A DNA stretch of 64,000 nucleotides from Doryteuthis pealeii (GCA_023376005.1 CM042138.1:94706893-94770892), one strand, 5' to 3'. Shown: positions 1 to 13,475, counted from the stretch's first letter. Numbers and translations: made by a program. Notes: generated by a model from the letters alone, not told the origin.

Positions 1-1069
1 TGGAGATGATGATGATGATAAAAGGAAAGGATAGCAAATATAGCCCTTTCCTTTTAGCTCTCTACTACAGTTTAAAAGGGATGGAAAAAAGCTGAGTTTT
101 TCATACAAATGCAAGGACAGACATAGCACTTCTATTTTAACCAAAAAACATGAAAGACTGATCTGAAATCATGAAAAGTTACCCTCTTTCTAATGGTCAG
201 TCTAGTACTTGAAATACATGAATGCTATTCTGTTCTTTTCTGTCTTTGCATTCTTCTTTTCTCAGACCTTCTCTCTAAAAATTTCATCAATGCAATTGAT
301 TTTTCTTCTTTTTTCTTTCTTGCTACTGAAGAACATTTTTAGCCAATCATGTATTATTCCGTTCTTGTAGAGAACTGTTTTGGTTGTGGTTCCATAATCA
401 ATATTGACTTTTTATAGCTTTCAAGATTTTAAAAACCTGCCATACTGTCTAATAAGATTGTAAATAAAGAAAAAAAGAAGAAGAAAAATGACATTTAAGA
501 TTGAGTAATATGTTCTTAAAAGTTCTGCGCTGTTGGTGAGTGAGCACTGATGGCCAGAAAAGAGATGGAGGTGCAAAGGTAGACATTTGGGGTTAAGGGA
601 ATGATTCAGGGATAGGGAGAACAAAATAAGGGTGAAAAAGGAAGTAAAAACCAAGAGAGCAAGATGAAAGTGCAGAGAAAGAACAAAAAGGAGATCAGGT
701 ACAGCAAGTATAAGTAGTGAGGAAGATTGATTTTTAATGGCATGTCAACCTGTCTAAAGTTATTTTATGTCTATGAATTAGGAAATTGGATTCATATTTA
801 CATTTTTTGTGTAATTGTTAAATCTTTGCTTACCAATTTCCCCAACGGCTGTACCAAATTTCCTTGGTATTTTTTTACCTGTATGATGGGATATTTCAAA
901 GTTCACGATCAATTCACCTCAGAACTATTCAAATAAAATCCTATTATTGTAATCCAAGTCCTTCTGCTCAATTATAATGAACTAATCATATGTTTTTGTA
1001 CTTTGCCCACAGTGGTGAGAGAGCCGAAGTAGGCAAAGAGTTAAAGTTTTTTTGTTATGTTTTTTTCTT

Positions 1070-1320
1070 TACATGGTCCTATTGAATACAAATAATTTTT
1101 AAACAGATCTATTTGATCCGTAGATGGGGTTCTAATAGGCACTATTACTTCAGACCAGAGAGGACCCGAGAGTAATGCCAATCAAGGGTACTCCACATTC
1201 TCCAGATCTTCAAAATTATAGCATCATCAGATGCAGTTTAGTGTCATACCCAGGGTACCCATCTGGTGTGGGTGTCTTATTACTGATAAAAGTATTCTAA
1301 GTCCCACTGACAGGGCAACA
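1070..1320 (+). repeat. Repeat D, 3' part
   Basis: Family landmarks here: ACATGGTCCTATTGAATACA, ATGCAGTTTAGTGTCATACC and CCACTGACAGGGCAAC. The 5' landmark (GATTGATTTTAATGGCATGT) is absent. An exact TCTAATAGGCACTATTACTT block replaces the usual ACAGGTACTACCACTC. Confidence 0.8.
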
Positions 1321-2336
1321 GAGAGAAAGAAAAGGAAAGGATAACATAAATAGAGCCCTGTAGGGCATAGAAAGAAGTTAGAGAATTGAAGTAGGAAGAA
1401 AGGAAGGCTTGAATGAAAAAGGAAAAAAAAAAGTTGACGTTTTAAGATCACTAATCAGATATTAATAACTAAGAGAAGACAGCTCCATAAATATATGCCT
1501 TTCTCAAAGGGTATGTCTCTCTGGCAAGGCGAGTGATAACAAAAGTCAATCACTAGAAGACAGTAATAACAATATGAACAGCAGACACTATCATTATTTC
1601 TCTTTTCTTAGTTATATCTTTCAAAAAGTAGGAAACTACAGGAGGAAAAATTAAGTATTACAGCTCAAAAGAGAAAATGTCACTTGCATATTAGAATGTA
1701 AAAATAAAGTGATTATCCTGACCAATAAATATAGTCATCGTTGTCCTTCCATATGTAATTGAAGGATAGATAAAGAGAAGGCAGAACAAAGAAAACAGAT
1801 ACAAGAGAGAGGAAAGGAAAAAGAAGAAAAAAAAAGTAAAAGAGAACAGAAGGAACATAAATGAAGGGGGAGGATGAATTGTGATGTGAGTTAGAAGAAG
1901 AAGTACACTTGTTTGTTTGTTTCTGTATATACAAACAATTTTGCACAAGATATGCCATTAAGAAAATAACAGGTACAAGTCACAAGAAACTAGTAGCCAC
2001 AGAAATTCATATCTATAGATGAGAGACTGAATAATAAACCTGCTTGCTTGGTTAGATATATGAAGGTAGGAATTATGTTGAGGCAGGGTCAGCACTATAA
2101 TTTGCTTGACCAAACGTATATATTACATGTCAGCGTTGGTCTGCCTGTATATATACTGATAATAAACAATTTAAAGAAATGACCTCGAGGCAACAAGTGA
2201 AAAATCATTGGTTGAGAAATAATCAACAAAGATGTTGATGGAACCATTCTTTTTCGCTCTAATCATGTGATATTTGTTAAAGTCAAAAGTTTGCAGACAA
2301 ATTAATAACTCAAATTCCTTGTTTTCACTTGGTTGG

Positions 2337-2640
2337 TAGGTTGGTTGGTTTTTACGGCATATCAACCCTTGCAGGGTTATTTTATGCCAAAGACATCTTA
2401 TTTAATTCATTCTTGATGGGCATTGATTTTTTTTTTTAAACTCAGTTTTCTTAAACTCATTTTTTTCTATTTTACCCATAGATGGGACACTAACAGGTAC
2501 TAATACTCTAGGTAAAAGTGGACTTAGAAGTAATGGCAATGAAGTGGTACTTCACACTCTCCAGAGCTCCAAAATTGGAATTTCACCATTAGATGCAGTT
2601 TAATGTCATACCCAAGGGTCTTAGAGTCCTGGGTATGCAA
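2337..2640 (+). repeat. Repeat D, variant 5' end
   Basis: Begins GGTTGGTTGGTTTTTACGGC and carries TTCATTCTTGATGGGCATTG, a variant 5' block shared with 38185-38330. The common 3' part follows (ATGGGACACTAACAGGTACT, TGCAGTTTAATGTCATACCC). Confidence 0.8.
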
Positions 2641-3781
2641 AAAAGAGCACTATATCCTTAATAAAGATAAGTCTCAGAATTATTTTGATATATAATTTGT
2701 GAAATTTTGATAATGCTTTTACTAGCTAGTATAAAACGTAAACTAAACACTTCACCACATGCCGACTGGACAAGCTTTGTTTTTTAAAAAATCATGTAAA
2801 GGGGTATTCTATTTCTCTTTAAAAAAAAAAAAAAAAAAATGCTAATATCCATACCTCTTGTTCTCTAAATAATGGGTTACAGCATAGAGATACATACAAT
2901 TTAAGTGCAGAATCAGAAAAAACATACAATTGTACATAAAAATGCCAAGTCTTGTCAAAATTGCTCCATAAATAAATAAATGGTGAAATTACTGGATTTC
3001 TTTTGAATTAGTCCGTGATTTGACATTTTTTTTTTTTAGCAAAATCATGTCCACTTTTGTACCCCTAATTTCAGGGCTTTAAATACTCACAACACTGGGG
3101 ATATTTGCATAATTCAAACAGTTTTGAACACCATTACAGAAATCTATATAACTAATGTAATTAAATAACAATAACCTCAAATAAAAAAAATCAACTGGGA
3201 ATGCTACTTGTATGCTAGATGGAAGCATTTCTCACTTGGAAGCAAAAATCAAAGATGTTTAGTTTATGTCATTGCTGACATAACCAATATTGAAACAGCA
3301 TAACCAAGATTTTTAGGGGACACAAAAAAGATATATAATTATCATATTTACCAACACACACACACACACACAGACAGATAAAAGCATCCAAATACCATGT
3401 TGTATCCAATGTGCCAGTATGCTAGCTGAGAAGCAAAGCACCTGAACTAGAATTGTACACAGTTGATAAAACCAGATGGCAGTCATCATTCCCTTAGGAG
3501 GCAAAAGAAATTGCCTAATTGATTCAATTGTCACTGAGGATTATAGCTTTCCATAACATCTGTTTTCCAAGTGAAATTGCATATTTCTATAGATGTCAAT
3601 TGCAATTTTTGGGTGTTTATTTTCTATTATGTTGTGAACACTTTTTTCTTCATCTTCCCATTGGGAATTGTATTTCATACTCAGGATCTTCAGCTCAATG
3701 CTCTGCAACTAAAATGTGCTAGTAATATTTCTGGTTTAAAGACCTTGAAAACATTTCCTTATTTTTAAATCGATATATACC

Positions 3782-3916
3782 ATGCCTGTCCAGAAGGTAT
3801 CCGACTATTTTGAACATCTCAAGAAGTGGTCGAAAAACCTTGGTGTAAGTTTATGCATGAAGAATAGACACTCTCCCATAGGGTTGCTCATCTGGCAACG
3901 AGATGCTATTGAGTGA
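3782..3916 (+). other. Unassigned 44-codon frame with donor-like site
   Basis: ATG at 3782 opens MPVQKVSDYFEHLKKWSKNL and continues to IWQRDAIE and a stop. A good donor-like GTAAGT occurs at 3844-3849. Composition looks more protein-like than the surroundings. I do not recognise it; a transposon remnant is as likely as an exon. Low confidence. Confidence 0.25.
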
Positions 3917-3964
3917 GCTGTAGCCTTATCAGTACTATAATCAGTATATTCTAAACCCGCAAGT

Positions 3965-4082
3965 TTAACAGATTTGAATTCAGAGTTTTCTTTCTCCTAG
4001 ACAGATTGCCTAAGCAAGGTTAAAGAGCCCAGCCTCCCTACAATTTACCTATATCTGGAGGGAGAATAATTGGATTCATACT
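3965..4082 (-). mobile_element. Type 2 SINE fragment (middle)
   Basis: AGATTTGAATTCAGAGTTTT, GTTAAAGAGCCCAGCCTCCC and TGGAGGGAGAATAATTGGAT are body blocks of the type 2 SINE; head and tail absent. Confidence 0.75.
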
Positions 4083-4299
4083 TTTATACTTGTTTATAGA
4101 ATAATGTGTGCACATTTTATCTATTGGGACATGTTTGTGTATTCTTGTTAATACATTTTGTATGTTTATTATGGAAGTAAAATGTTTATGTATGTATTAA
4201 ATGTTTGAAACCAACAAGAATTTAAAAAAAAAATGTATCTATTTGTAGAAAGGATGTAGACAATCCAAATCAGCATCACTTGCCATCAATAAGACCAGA

Positions 4300-4592
4300 G
4301 TTACAACCCCTCCCCCCATCACAATCCAGTAACCATATCCCGTAGTCTGGTTTGGTCATGGGGGCACTACTCCTGAATAGCCTGGCAGAGCCCATTGCCT
4401 TCCAGGTCTAAATTAAGAATTTTCCTTCACTTAGGCTGGTTGTCACATCAAGGCTAAAAAAAGCTGTCCTACTACTCACCCATAGCTAAAGGGAGAATAG
4501 TTGGATTAATATTTTTCCCAAGGGTATTATCACTATGAAATGTAAGAGCCTCATTCAGGGTTTGAACTTCCATTATGCCACGAGTGCCTCCT
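4300..4592 (-). mobile_element. Type 2 SINE with alternative tail
   Basis: Tail complement TGGTTTGGTCATGGGGGCAC and CCTGGCAGAGCCCATTGCC; body GAGAATAGTTGGATTAATA; head GGGTTTGAACTTCC and TGCCACGAGTGCCTCC. Confidence 0.8.
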
Positions 4593-4849
4593 ATAATTAT
4601 AATTATTATACTATTTTCTTAAAATGATTCTTACGTTATTATATCATATCATTTTTATATAAATAGTATTGATCCAATTTTTGCAGATTTGTACGTAACT
4701 TTAACACAGCAAAAATGGCACATTATATTGAGATAGCATCAAAATGTTCTCAGAGAATAAAGCAATTTCCAGTCAAATCTGCAACTTAATAGAATGAGGA
4801 ATTTATGATTACTCTGATCATTATAATTTTTCAAGGGAGATAACTATTA

Positions 4850-5400
4850 CATGCAAGGTATAGAGTACTTTCCATCATTTAAGTCTAATTCCAACACTGA
4901 TAACGACTACACCACGAGCACCTCTATCAGAGATCGAGATAAAAAAAAGACAATTGAGGCAGAAGAGCATTGGCATCCACCATTTTTCAAGACTGGAATG
5001 TCCAGTGGCTTGTCAATTGTTGGAATATTTTGTCATATAAGGTGTGCTGTAGCCAACCACTTAAACTTATAGACTGTGTGAGCGCATGGATTAAAGCCAG
5101 CCAATCAACACGCACGAATACGTGGTTAGTTAACTATTTAATTGCCAATCTTGAAAGCCATTCACTTGTTTGTATTCGACACAGACGAACAGATCAGCAA
5201 GGACTCTGCTTAACACAAGGATTCTGTCTAACATTAAGGAATACAAGGGATCTTCACTGTGAAGTGCTCTCACCTGCAACCTAAAAATGGCCACAAAAAT
5301 CATAACATTAATCAGTTGCATGGTCAACAAGGACATTGTGGTCAATAAGTGAGGCTTTGTAATGTTGACTTGTTCCCACATGTTGAGCCATCTGGAATTG
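4850..5400. other. Unexplained GC-richer segment
   Basis: About 550 bp with noticeably more G+C than its flanks and overlapping short open frames on both strands (plus 4970-5284, minus 5381-5130), none recognisable. It has no microsatellite and no match to other repeats here. It may be a retroelement LTR or an old insertion; no ends could be identified. Confidence 0.4.
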
Positions 5401-5660
5401 CTGTTTTAGGGCAAAAGAAAAAGTACTTATACTTTTTATTAAAAAAAAAACAAAAAAACTAGCACACACACACAAATATTCAAGTGGTTATGCACTTGAT
5501 ATTACACATTAAAAGAAACTTGCAAATAACATGAAGGATCAATATAACAGAAATGACTCAGTAGTCAGACCAGTGAACTGGGGGCCATAATAATTCTGCT
5601 AGTCTATTCATTAATTTGTGTGTTACACTCATCAACATACTCTCCCTGTAGCCAAAGCAT

Positions 5661-5805
5661 CTCATCATGGTGTAATGGTTAGTAAGCGAGTCTTGCAGAT
5701 CTATTACTACTGAATAGCAAGTTTGATCCTTGCTGGATATCTCATACTTTTAACTATGTGTCACATCCAACCAGTGGCGAATGGATTGGGTAAATACCTA
5801 CCCTC
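5661..5805 (+). mobile_element. tRNA-like SINE variant (type 2b)
   Basis: Head GCATCTCATCATGGTGTAAT with GGTTAGTAAGCGAGTCTTGC, B-box-like AAGTTTGATCCTTGC. It runs quickly into the common tail TGTGTCACATCCAACCAG and TGGGTAAATACC, with no type 2 body. Confidence 0.7.
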
Positions 5806-6287
5806 CCTGCAGCAAAGTGGGATATTTTTAAACATCAGAGCTTACCTTGTTTCCTGGTCTAACCATGCCAATAAAAAAATTTTGACACTAGAAATTAGGG
5901 GTTGTTTATTACACTAAGTGGTTCTTCAAGTATATATGGTAATTATTACTATTAGTAGGACCCATGGAAATTTCATGGAACAAAATAAAAATAATCAAGG
6001 AACTATTTAAGCAAGAAAGGATGATTTACAATTTTATTACATATAAATCCTATTATTGCCTTTGCAATAAATTAAAAATATACAATACCATATATGCTTG
6101 CAGATAGGTTGCAACTTTTTTTTTTTTTATCCAAAAATTCTGCCAAAATCAGTGATGCAACCTATCCATATAAATGTAGAACGACACTACTTTAATTTTT
6201 ATTTATCATTTAGTTGCAACGATCAGCAATTGCAATGATGCAAAATGCGTACAATATGCATTTGAAAGCTTTCGAAGCCTTTTGTAT

Positions 6288-6289
<2 letters not shown>

Positions 6290-6325
<36 letters not shown>

Positions 6326-6391
6326 AGAAAATGTTTTCAAAAATATAACAGACACAAGTGTCTTGTTATATTTTTGAAAACATTTTCTTCA
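6290..6391. repeat. TA microsatellite next to a near-perfect hairpin
   Basis: (TA)n at 6290-6322. Then AGAAAATGTTTTCAAAAATA at 6327 is mirrored by TATTTTTGAAAACATTTTCT ending 6389. The arms are about 26 bp with the loop around GACACAAGTGTC, itself palindromic. Confidence 0.85.
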
Positions 6392-7354
6392 CATATTGTC
6401 GGATTAATTTCCTCATCGTATTTCTCTCTCTCTCTCTCTATATATAAGATTCCTACCAACTCAGTGTTTTAAACTAACCTGATGCTGATGACTGTTATGC
6501 TTTTTTATCCAGGCTCATTTACAATCATAGAACTAAGAAATACAACTCTTATTTCTATGTTTGCATTATGCATCACAGTCTATGGTAAAGTGTTCTAAAT
6601 TTAATATTTGTAAGCAAAGTCTTGAAACAAAAAGGTGAATATTTGATAATTTTTATGTTAGAATAGGTCAAGTAACTAACCAGATTATAATGCGACCTAT
6701 CTGAGGGTCAACTGCAAATACCCACTTTCACAACTACAAATTAGAGGTGTGGCCTATCTGCGAGTATATATGGTAATCTATATAATACTTAATACACATG
6801 ATTTGTTAGTATCAGAAACTACAAGATCAATATAGTTACATATTCAATTTTATGGATAACAGTATTGCTGATACAGAGGAATCTTCAGGTCTTTTTCCTT
6901 TTCAGCCTTTGACAGAATGTCGGAGTTTATTGGATCCTCAGAGCCCAGCAGATCTTCAGCAAACCAATATGCACTAATTTATGATTACTATGCTACTTAG
7001 TAAGGATAGATGAAGTTAGCAAAGGCCAATTCCATTGGAGTTGAACACAGTGTATGATCTGATGCAAATTATCCTTTCTTGCTTAAATAGCTCCTCTTAA
7101 TTTTTTTTTCTCTTTCTGTTCTGTGGAATTTCTACGGGTTCTGCTAGCGAAGGATCAATATAACTGAAATAGTTCAGTAGTCAGAACAGTGAACTGGATG
7201 CCATAAAGCATATAAAAACCTATTAGCCACAACTAATTGATAACAAGAATGCTTCTAGAGATACGCTGGGTAACATGTTAGTCTTGCAATGCTGAACTTG
7301 ATCATTGCTGAGTGTTCCACAAAATGTAACATTTTGCCAAAAACTAGTCTAATC

Positions 7355-7361
<7 letters not shown>

Positions 7362-7417
<56 letters not shown>
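7362..7417. repeat. Poly-A tract
   Basis: Two A-runs separated by GTT. Comparable A or T runs: 2820-2839, 18440-18457, 27751-27777, 28519-28538, 29556-29576, 33685-33711, 37231-37263, 43880-43903, 51846-51872, 60847-60870, 62455-62481, 62597-62626. Confidence 0.95.
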
Positions 7418-7420
<3 letters not shown>

Positions 7421-8421
7421 ATGAAATCTGTTCTATACTGTAGAGACATCATATTAAAGAAGCAGAGATCAAGTCTCTTATATCCATTTGATACAAAAGC
7501 ATCTAATATCACAACTGCTGAACAAACAGGACACAAGGTCTACATTTCCATTCTTGGTTCATAAATATCTAATATCATAACCTCAGTCATTCAATAGAGC
7601 AAATGACTAATAGAGATATTAACAGTTCCAAGCATAGCATCTTTTAAAAGCAAAATTATCATCAACTTTTAATGATAGGCTAATTCCCAAAGTGCTCATT
7701 CTTTACTTATCAAAGACCTAATCTGTATATATAAAAGCCAGTGTCCATTGCTTTGTGTATAAAACATATCAAGCTAGTATCACAGAAAAATTAAAAAGCA
7801 ACAGAGTAATTAATGACACATTTCAAGGAAATTAACATATCATTGCAGAGTATTGGATATGGTTCATTAGTTTTATGGTTCATTCAACCCTTATGATAGG
7901 AAATTTAACCCTTAGAACCCTGGAGCTTCCCATGTCTCTCCCACCCCCTTGGATCCCGGCTTGAAAAATACCTAAAAATGTAAAATGCTGTAATTTTTTA
8001 TTTAACTGCTTTACAGGCTGATAAATAACTGGTTACAACATTTTATAGACAATTTAAGAAACTACAGGAGTATCTTTATCAGAAAAGCAGAACTGACATT
8101 ACGGAAACCACTTGGAGAAGAATCTAAAAATGTGTTGACAGAGATAGTGAAGAAGTGGAAACATTAAAACCATAATATCATCAAGGAACTACCATAGAAA
8201 ATGTTTTGTTTTTTTAAACTTCTTGTATATTAGAAAAATAAAACTATATATAAAATTGCAACATTTCATTGGCAATGGAGATGTAGAAGTGGTGAATCCC
8301 CTGCCAGATTTCCAGCTGCCTGGCTATATGTACTTCTCCAAAGTACAGAGTGTGATGTTAACCTATTAAACCTTGCTTAAGAAATTAACCCTGTGTCACA
8401 CCATGCTCATGTGGAGGGGGT

Positions 8422-8466
<45 letters not shown>

Positions 8467-8893
8467 CTTTTCTTTTTTCTTCTAATTAGGAGCACAAATA
8501 CTAGCCACTCAGCTTCAAAGGATTAATAACTGTTGTCATAAGGGTAAAGTCTTTAAACATTAGTCTGATTTCCCTGATTATAGAAATAAATTAACTGTCC
8601 CAGCTTTTTCCTTTGCAGCTATAGGTGCACAAATTGCAGTCTTAACAGTACATGGTCTATACTGCTTCAAAGTACATAGTCAAATCTATCATATTTAACA
8701 TCATATGACAGGCAATAGTAGTAATTCAGTAACAACACCATAATCATGGTGGTTTGAAGATTATAAAAAGATCTACAAGAAAATCAACTAAATATGTGTG
8801 CCTGGTTAGTGGGGGTATTCTTCTCAGTTAATTTTTTTTCTCCAACAATCAGTTCTTTGGTGGATGTTTTCTATCAAACATATGACTGAACAT

Positions 8894-9240
8894 GATTGAT
8901 TTTAATGGCATATCAACCATATAGGGTTATTTTATGCATAGAGGTTAGGGAATTGTGTTTATTGAATTTTCATATTTACATTTTGTATGTAGTTGAATAA
9001 ATTTTAAACAGATCTATTTGACCCATAGATGGGACACTAACAGGTACTACCACTCGCGACCAGAGTGGACCTGTGAGTAATGGCAATGAAGGGATACTCC
9101 ATATTCCCCAGATCTTCAGAATTGGAGTCTAACCATTAGTTGCATTTTAATGTCATATGAAGAACACCCCTTGGGTGGGGGTGGGGGGTCTTACCCCTCT
9201 GTAAGGAATACAGCATATTGTAAGCCCTGTTGATAAGGCA
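8894..9240 (+). repeat. Repeat D, full length
   Basis: TGATTTTAATGGCATATCAA at the 5' end through CCCATAGATGGGACACTAAC to ATTGTAAGCCCTGTTGATAA. Useful as a reference copy. Confidence 0.85.
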
Positions 9241-9606
9241 GTGACTGAACAGGAGACCTGATGAATAGTAGGTTACTTTTATAGATCACTGCTAGTGTGA
9301 AGAGTTTAATTTATTAAATGTACTATACTCATGACTTTGCTAAACTAAGTCAGTAAATATCAAAACAACTATTAACAATGCATAAACTGCAAAAAAACAA
9401 TCAAAAATCGATATACATAGATATGTCAATAAGTCAATATGCCTAACAATTACCTCCCCTCCAAAAAATATCTTTATTTTACTCGGATATTTTTTTTAAC
9501 ATCAATTACATAGATTGAACATTAAACAATCAACATTTCAGATCAAAATTCACCTAATAATTATATAGAATTATTGATACAGCATTATTTGATATATTAT
9601 ATACCC

Positions 9607-9875
9607 CGAGGTGCTCATGGTGTAATGGTTATTGTTAAAATCCAGGACGAGGTTGGTTGCCTTTCACATAATGCTAATACCCTTGAGAAAGGTATGAATC
9701 CAACTATTCTCCTTCCAGTTATGAGTAAATAGTAAGGCTCTTTAACCTTGACAAATCAATCAATCGTGGATGAAAAAAAAAAAAAAAAAAAAAATGAATT
9801 CAAACCTGTTAAACACCGCTTAAAAATTGAACTTCTGTCACATCTTGCTAGTGCAGAGGGGTTGGGAAATACATG
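9607..9875 (+). mobile_element. Type 2 SINE
   Basis: A-box TGGTGTAATGGTTATTG is intact; the segment between A- and B-box is deleted. Body CACATAATGCTAATACCC and tail TTCTGTCACATCTTGCTAG. A poly-A expansion (9774-9794) lies inside the body. Confidence 0.8.
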
Positions 9876-10350
9876 ATATACCCTGAGATCTACTCAAATG
9901 AATATCAGCAAAATTGCTTATATAGCAACTAAAATCTAGAAGTTTAATTCATATTTTGGAGAGGGATCAGTGTGAATGTTTTGCATTTAAAATTGATGTA
10001 TTCTGTGTTTATTTTATTTAATAAGCTGAAAGATAACCTACTTTCTACAGGTTTTGATCGACAATTATAGGTAGTTTCAAAGACCAGCTCAAAAGGTTTA
10101 CACTTCCATTCTTGTTAAGAGTTTGCATTTAAATGCCCTGCCAAGCTTTTTTTACTGGTAACCATACACACTTAAGTTTCTTTAATGAAACTTTTATTAT
10201 AACTATGTTCTTTTAGTTATAACAAAAATTAATAATTATGAAAATTAATAATGAAGGCTAATGAGAAAAACAAAAAAAAGCATCTACATGAATAAGCAAT
10301 TATATTCATAAATGGGACTGTAACTAAGGTATAATAGAAAGAAACTTTAG

Positions 10351-10966
10351 TTGATTGATTTTAATGGTAGGTTAACTCATTCAGGGTTATTTAAAACTTA
10401 AAGCTTAGGGAATTGCATTCATTGTAAATTTATATTGACATGTTTTGTGTAGTTGTTTCTAAAAGAGTTCTTTTTTTACTGTTATATGATATCAAATACT
10501 CCTATCTAATACAAATAATTTGCACACAGTTGTATGATTTCAAGTATTCCTATCTAAAACAAATAATTATATGGTTTCAAGCACTTATTTGTATTTAATT
10601 ATAATCATTTGTTTGCACACAGTTATATGGTTTCAAGTTACTAATAATAATCCATAGTAAACAATTTTAACTTCAAGTAATTTATTAATACAAATAATTT
10701 ACATCAAATATCAATAATTTTTCAACAGATCTATTTGAGCCATAGATAGGACACTAACAGGTACAGCCACTCTGCACTAAAGTGGACCTGGGAGTAATGA
10801 CAATGAAGGGGTATTCCACACTTCTAAGATCTTCAGAACTGGTGCTTCACCATCAGATGCAGTTTAGTGTCAAACCTAGGAATACCCTTTTCTTTTCTTG
10901 TGGGTAGGGGTCTTATCCCTCTAGGGGATTTGGTCAGTATATTCTAAGCCCCACCAACAAGGCAAA
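10351..10966 (+). repeat. Repeat D, long copy with internal expansion
   Basis: Same ends as the 8894 copy. Between them, a module ATACAAATAATTTGCACACA / TATATGGTTTCAAGTA is repeated about four times, lengthening the copy to about 615 bp. The same expansion occurs at 51025-51585. Confidence 0.8.
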
Positions 10967-11930
10967 AAAATAAATCTTAGATTTATTAAACATTTAGAAA
11001 GGGAACTATAAGTTGATTATCTCCACTTAAACAGTTTATGAAATGTTTGGTCTTGCCTTGTATCCAAGATAATTGTATATTTCTCACTAGGGTCAGCAGT
11101 TGACATTTGTGTCCAAGTAAAAAAAGTCATCACTTGTTAGTTTATCTATATTATTATGATACTCTTGTTCCTTAATCTTCTAACCGTTATTATTGTGCAA
11201 CACCCTCTGGTTAAAAAGGAGATCACCCAAATCATCCATAATGAAATGCAAAAATCTAAATCCTGTCTATTTGGTGTCGCTTAATCACTGAATTCTTATT
11301 TCTTATAAGTATCATCACCTCCGCTAAATAAGGGCCATTCTGTTTTTATCATAAATAAAGAAGGAAAAAGGACATGCTACACATAAGCAAGAGAGAGTTA
11401 AATCAATAATATAATACGTTTTTTCAAATTGAACTATTTCGAAATAGATCTTAAGTAAACATATCAAACGTAGTAGTAATTAAATTATTATACCGTGATA
11501 TATCCACAGGTCCTACTGGTATATATTATCAATAATCTTACCCCCAGAAAGACTAGTTACACTTTAATAAATAGCTGAACTCAATCAGTAAGTTGTACCT
11601 CATGGTTGGGACTAATGAGATAAATGCCAATATATGATTACATATAATTATATAACATGGATTATTTTGTGTTTATGAAGTTCATTAATAAACAAGTTAT
11701 CACTCACAAAGCTAACACTTTGGTCAATAATTTGGGAGGATTGAAAATAATACAAATTAACAATTATAGAGCCAAGGAAGAAAAACAATTATGTAGCTTA
11801 ATGAGAAAAACAAAATATGTCTATGTACATAAGCAATTATATTCATAAACAGGAAAGTAAATCCTAATATACACTGCTTTATATACAAATGCATATATAT
11901 GTACACACACACAAATTTAAAGATTGATCT

Positions 11931-12296
11931 ATTGATTGATTTTACCAGGAGTTATTTTATGCCTGTAGGTTAGGGAATTACATATATGTCTATATTTACA
12001 TATTTTGTGTAGTTTATTAAAGTCTTTTTGCACACAGTTATATATCAAATATTCCAATCCAATACAAATAATTTTCAACAGAACTATTTAACCCATAGGT
12101 GAGACCCTAACAGGTACTGCCACTTCGGGTTAGAATGGACCTGGGGGTAATGGCAATAAAGGGGTACTCCACTCTCCAGAACTGGGGCCTCACCATCATA
12201 TACAGTTTAGTGTCATATCCAGGACACCCTGTGGAGGGGAAGTCTTAAATCTCTGCCCAGAATACAGTCAGCATATTCTAAACCCCACTGACTAGC
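11931..12296 (+). repeat. Repeat D
   Basis: TTATTTTATGCCTGTAGGTT ... CCCATAGGTGAGACCCTAAC ... ATTCTAAACCCCACTGACTA. Confidence 0.8.
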
Positions 12297-12716
12297 CTTT
12301 ACCTTAATTCAAAATCTGGCAAAATTAGCAGAAGATGCAAACTGGCTAACAATGTTTCAACCAAGTCATACACTTATCTTGTAATCTATACATATATAAA
12401 GGGCAGATAGTGTATGTATGTCTGGATGAAACTAAAACAATTAACAACAAAGTAAATATAAATACACATTAAGTATCACCAGTTCTTGCTTTGTGTGCAA
12501 AAATGAAAAGATTTGATTTATATACAAAGGTATTTAAAAAGATTAAGATATACATAAAAATAACATTGAAATTCTACTTAAAAATGTCCAGTATTCGTAA
12601 ATCTCAAAAGTAAATAAATCAATACACCAGGTTTTTTTCCCATCTACCCAGTTGACGCTGGGGAGCCACTTCTAGTTTAAGGTATAAAAGAGGCCACCCA
12701 ACTTACATTCATACTC

Positions 12717-13085
12717 TGTTGGCAAGACTTAGAATATGCAACCTGTATCCCTGGAGAGAGGTAAGAAAAAAGTGTCCTGGGTATGATACTAAACTGCATC
12801 TAATGGTGAGGCTCCAGTTCTGGTGATCTGGGGAGTGTTGAGTACCACTTCATTGACATTATTCCCAAGTCCACAGACTAAGAGTGGTAGTACCTATTAG
12901 GGTCCCATATATGGGTCAAACAATTATTTGTATTATTTGATATTTGTCTGAATTCTTTTTAGAATACATGATATAACTATATGCAAAAAACTCTTGAGAC
13001 AACTACACAAAAAATGTGAATATAAAATGAATGCAATTCCCTAAACATCCTTGATGGGTTGATATGCCATTAAAATCAATCAATC
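12717..13085 (-). repeat. Repeat D, inverted copy
   Basis: Reads as the complement: TTGGCAAGACTTAGAATATG at one end, TGGGTTGATATGCCATTAAA at the other. The poly-pyrimidine-flanked CCTGGGTATGATACTAAACT block is exact. Confidence 0.85.
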
Positions 13086-13138
13086 AACAAACCAACTTAC
13101 ATTTGCAGTACAGACCTTCTTTTGACATTTATACAATT

Positions 13139-13449
13139 TGATGCTGATAGCTTTTTAATTTAGCGCGTCCCGGGACACACGGATTTGATTTGAATGAGTC
13201 CCTAGGAAACTTGATGGGTCCCAACTAAAGTTTCTTAATAAATTGTAGGGTTTTTATTTATGAACAACTAAAGCCGTCTAACCCCTACCTTGTACCCCAT
13301 ACAGTGTAATTCGTTTCCAAGAAAATTATTGAAATGTATTTACAATTAGCTGGAAATGGTGGGTGAAAAAAAACAAACAAAACACTAGGACACATGGATA
13401 TGATTTTTATGTGTCAGTGATGCAGGACGCATACCTATCAGCATCTCTG
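13139..13449 (-). mobile_element. hAT-like MITE family M, copy 5
   Basis: Left edge ATGCTGATAGC is eroded; right edge CTATCAGCATCTCTG is intact. Lies in tandem, same orientation, only 26 bp from copy 6. Confidence 0.7.
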
Positions 13450-13475
13450 CACTTCTATAACACAAATTATAAGGA

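Larger units (their letters stand above)
5806..8893. other. Non-coding AT-rich stretch
   Basis: Holds the hairpin at 6327-6391, a CT microsatellite (6424-6440), poly-A (7362-7417) and a TA tract (8423-8463). GAAGGATCAATATAAC...AGTAGTCAGA...CAGTGAACTGG at 7148-7196 also occurs at 5535-5582, a short direct duplicate. TTTGCAACTTTTT/ATCTGCGAGTATATATGG-type text recurs at 6090 and 6740. No exon recognised. Confidence 0.5.
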
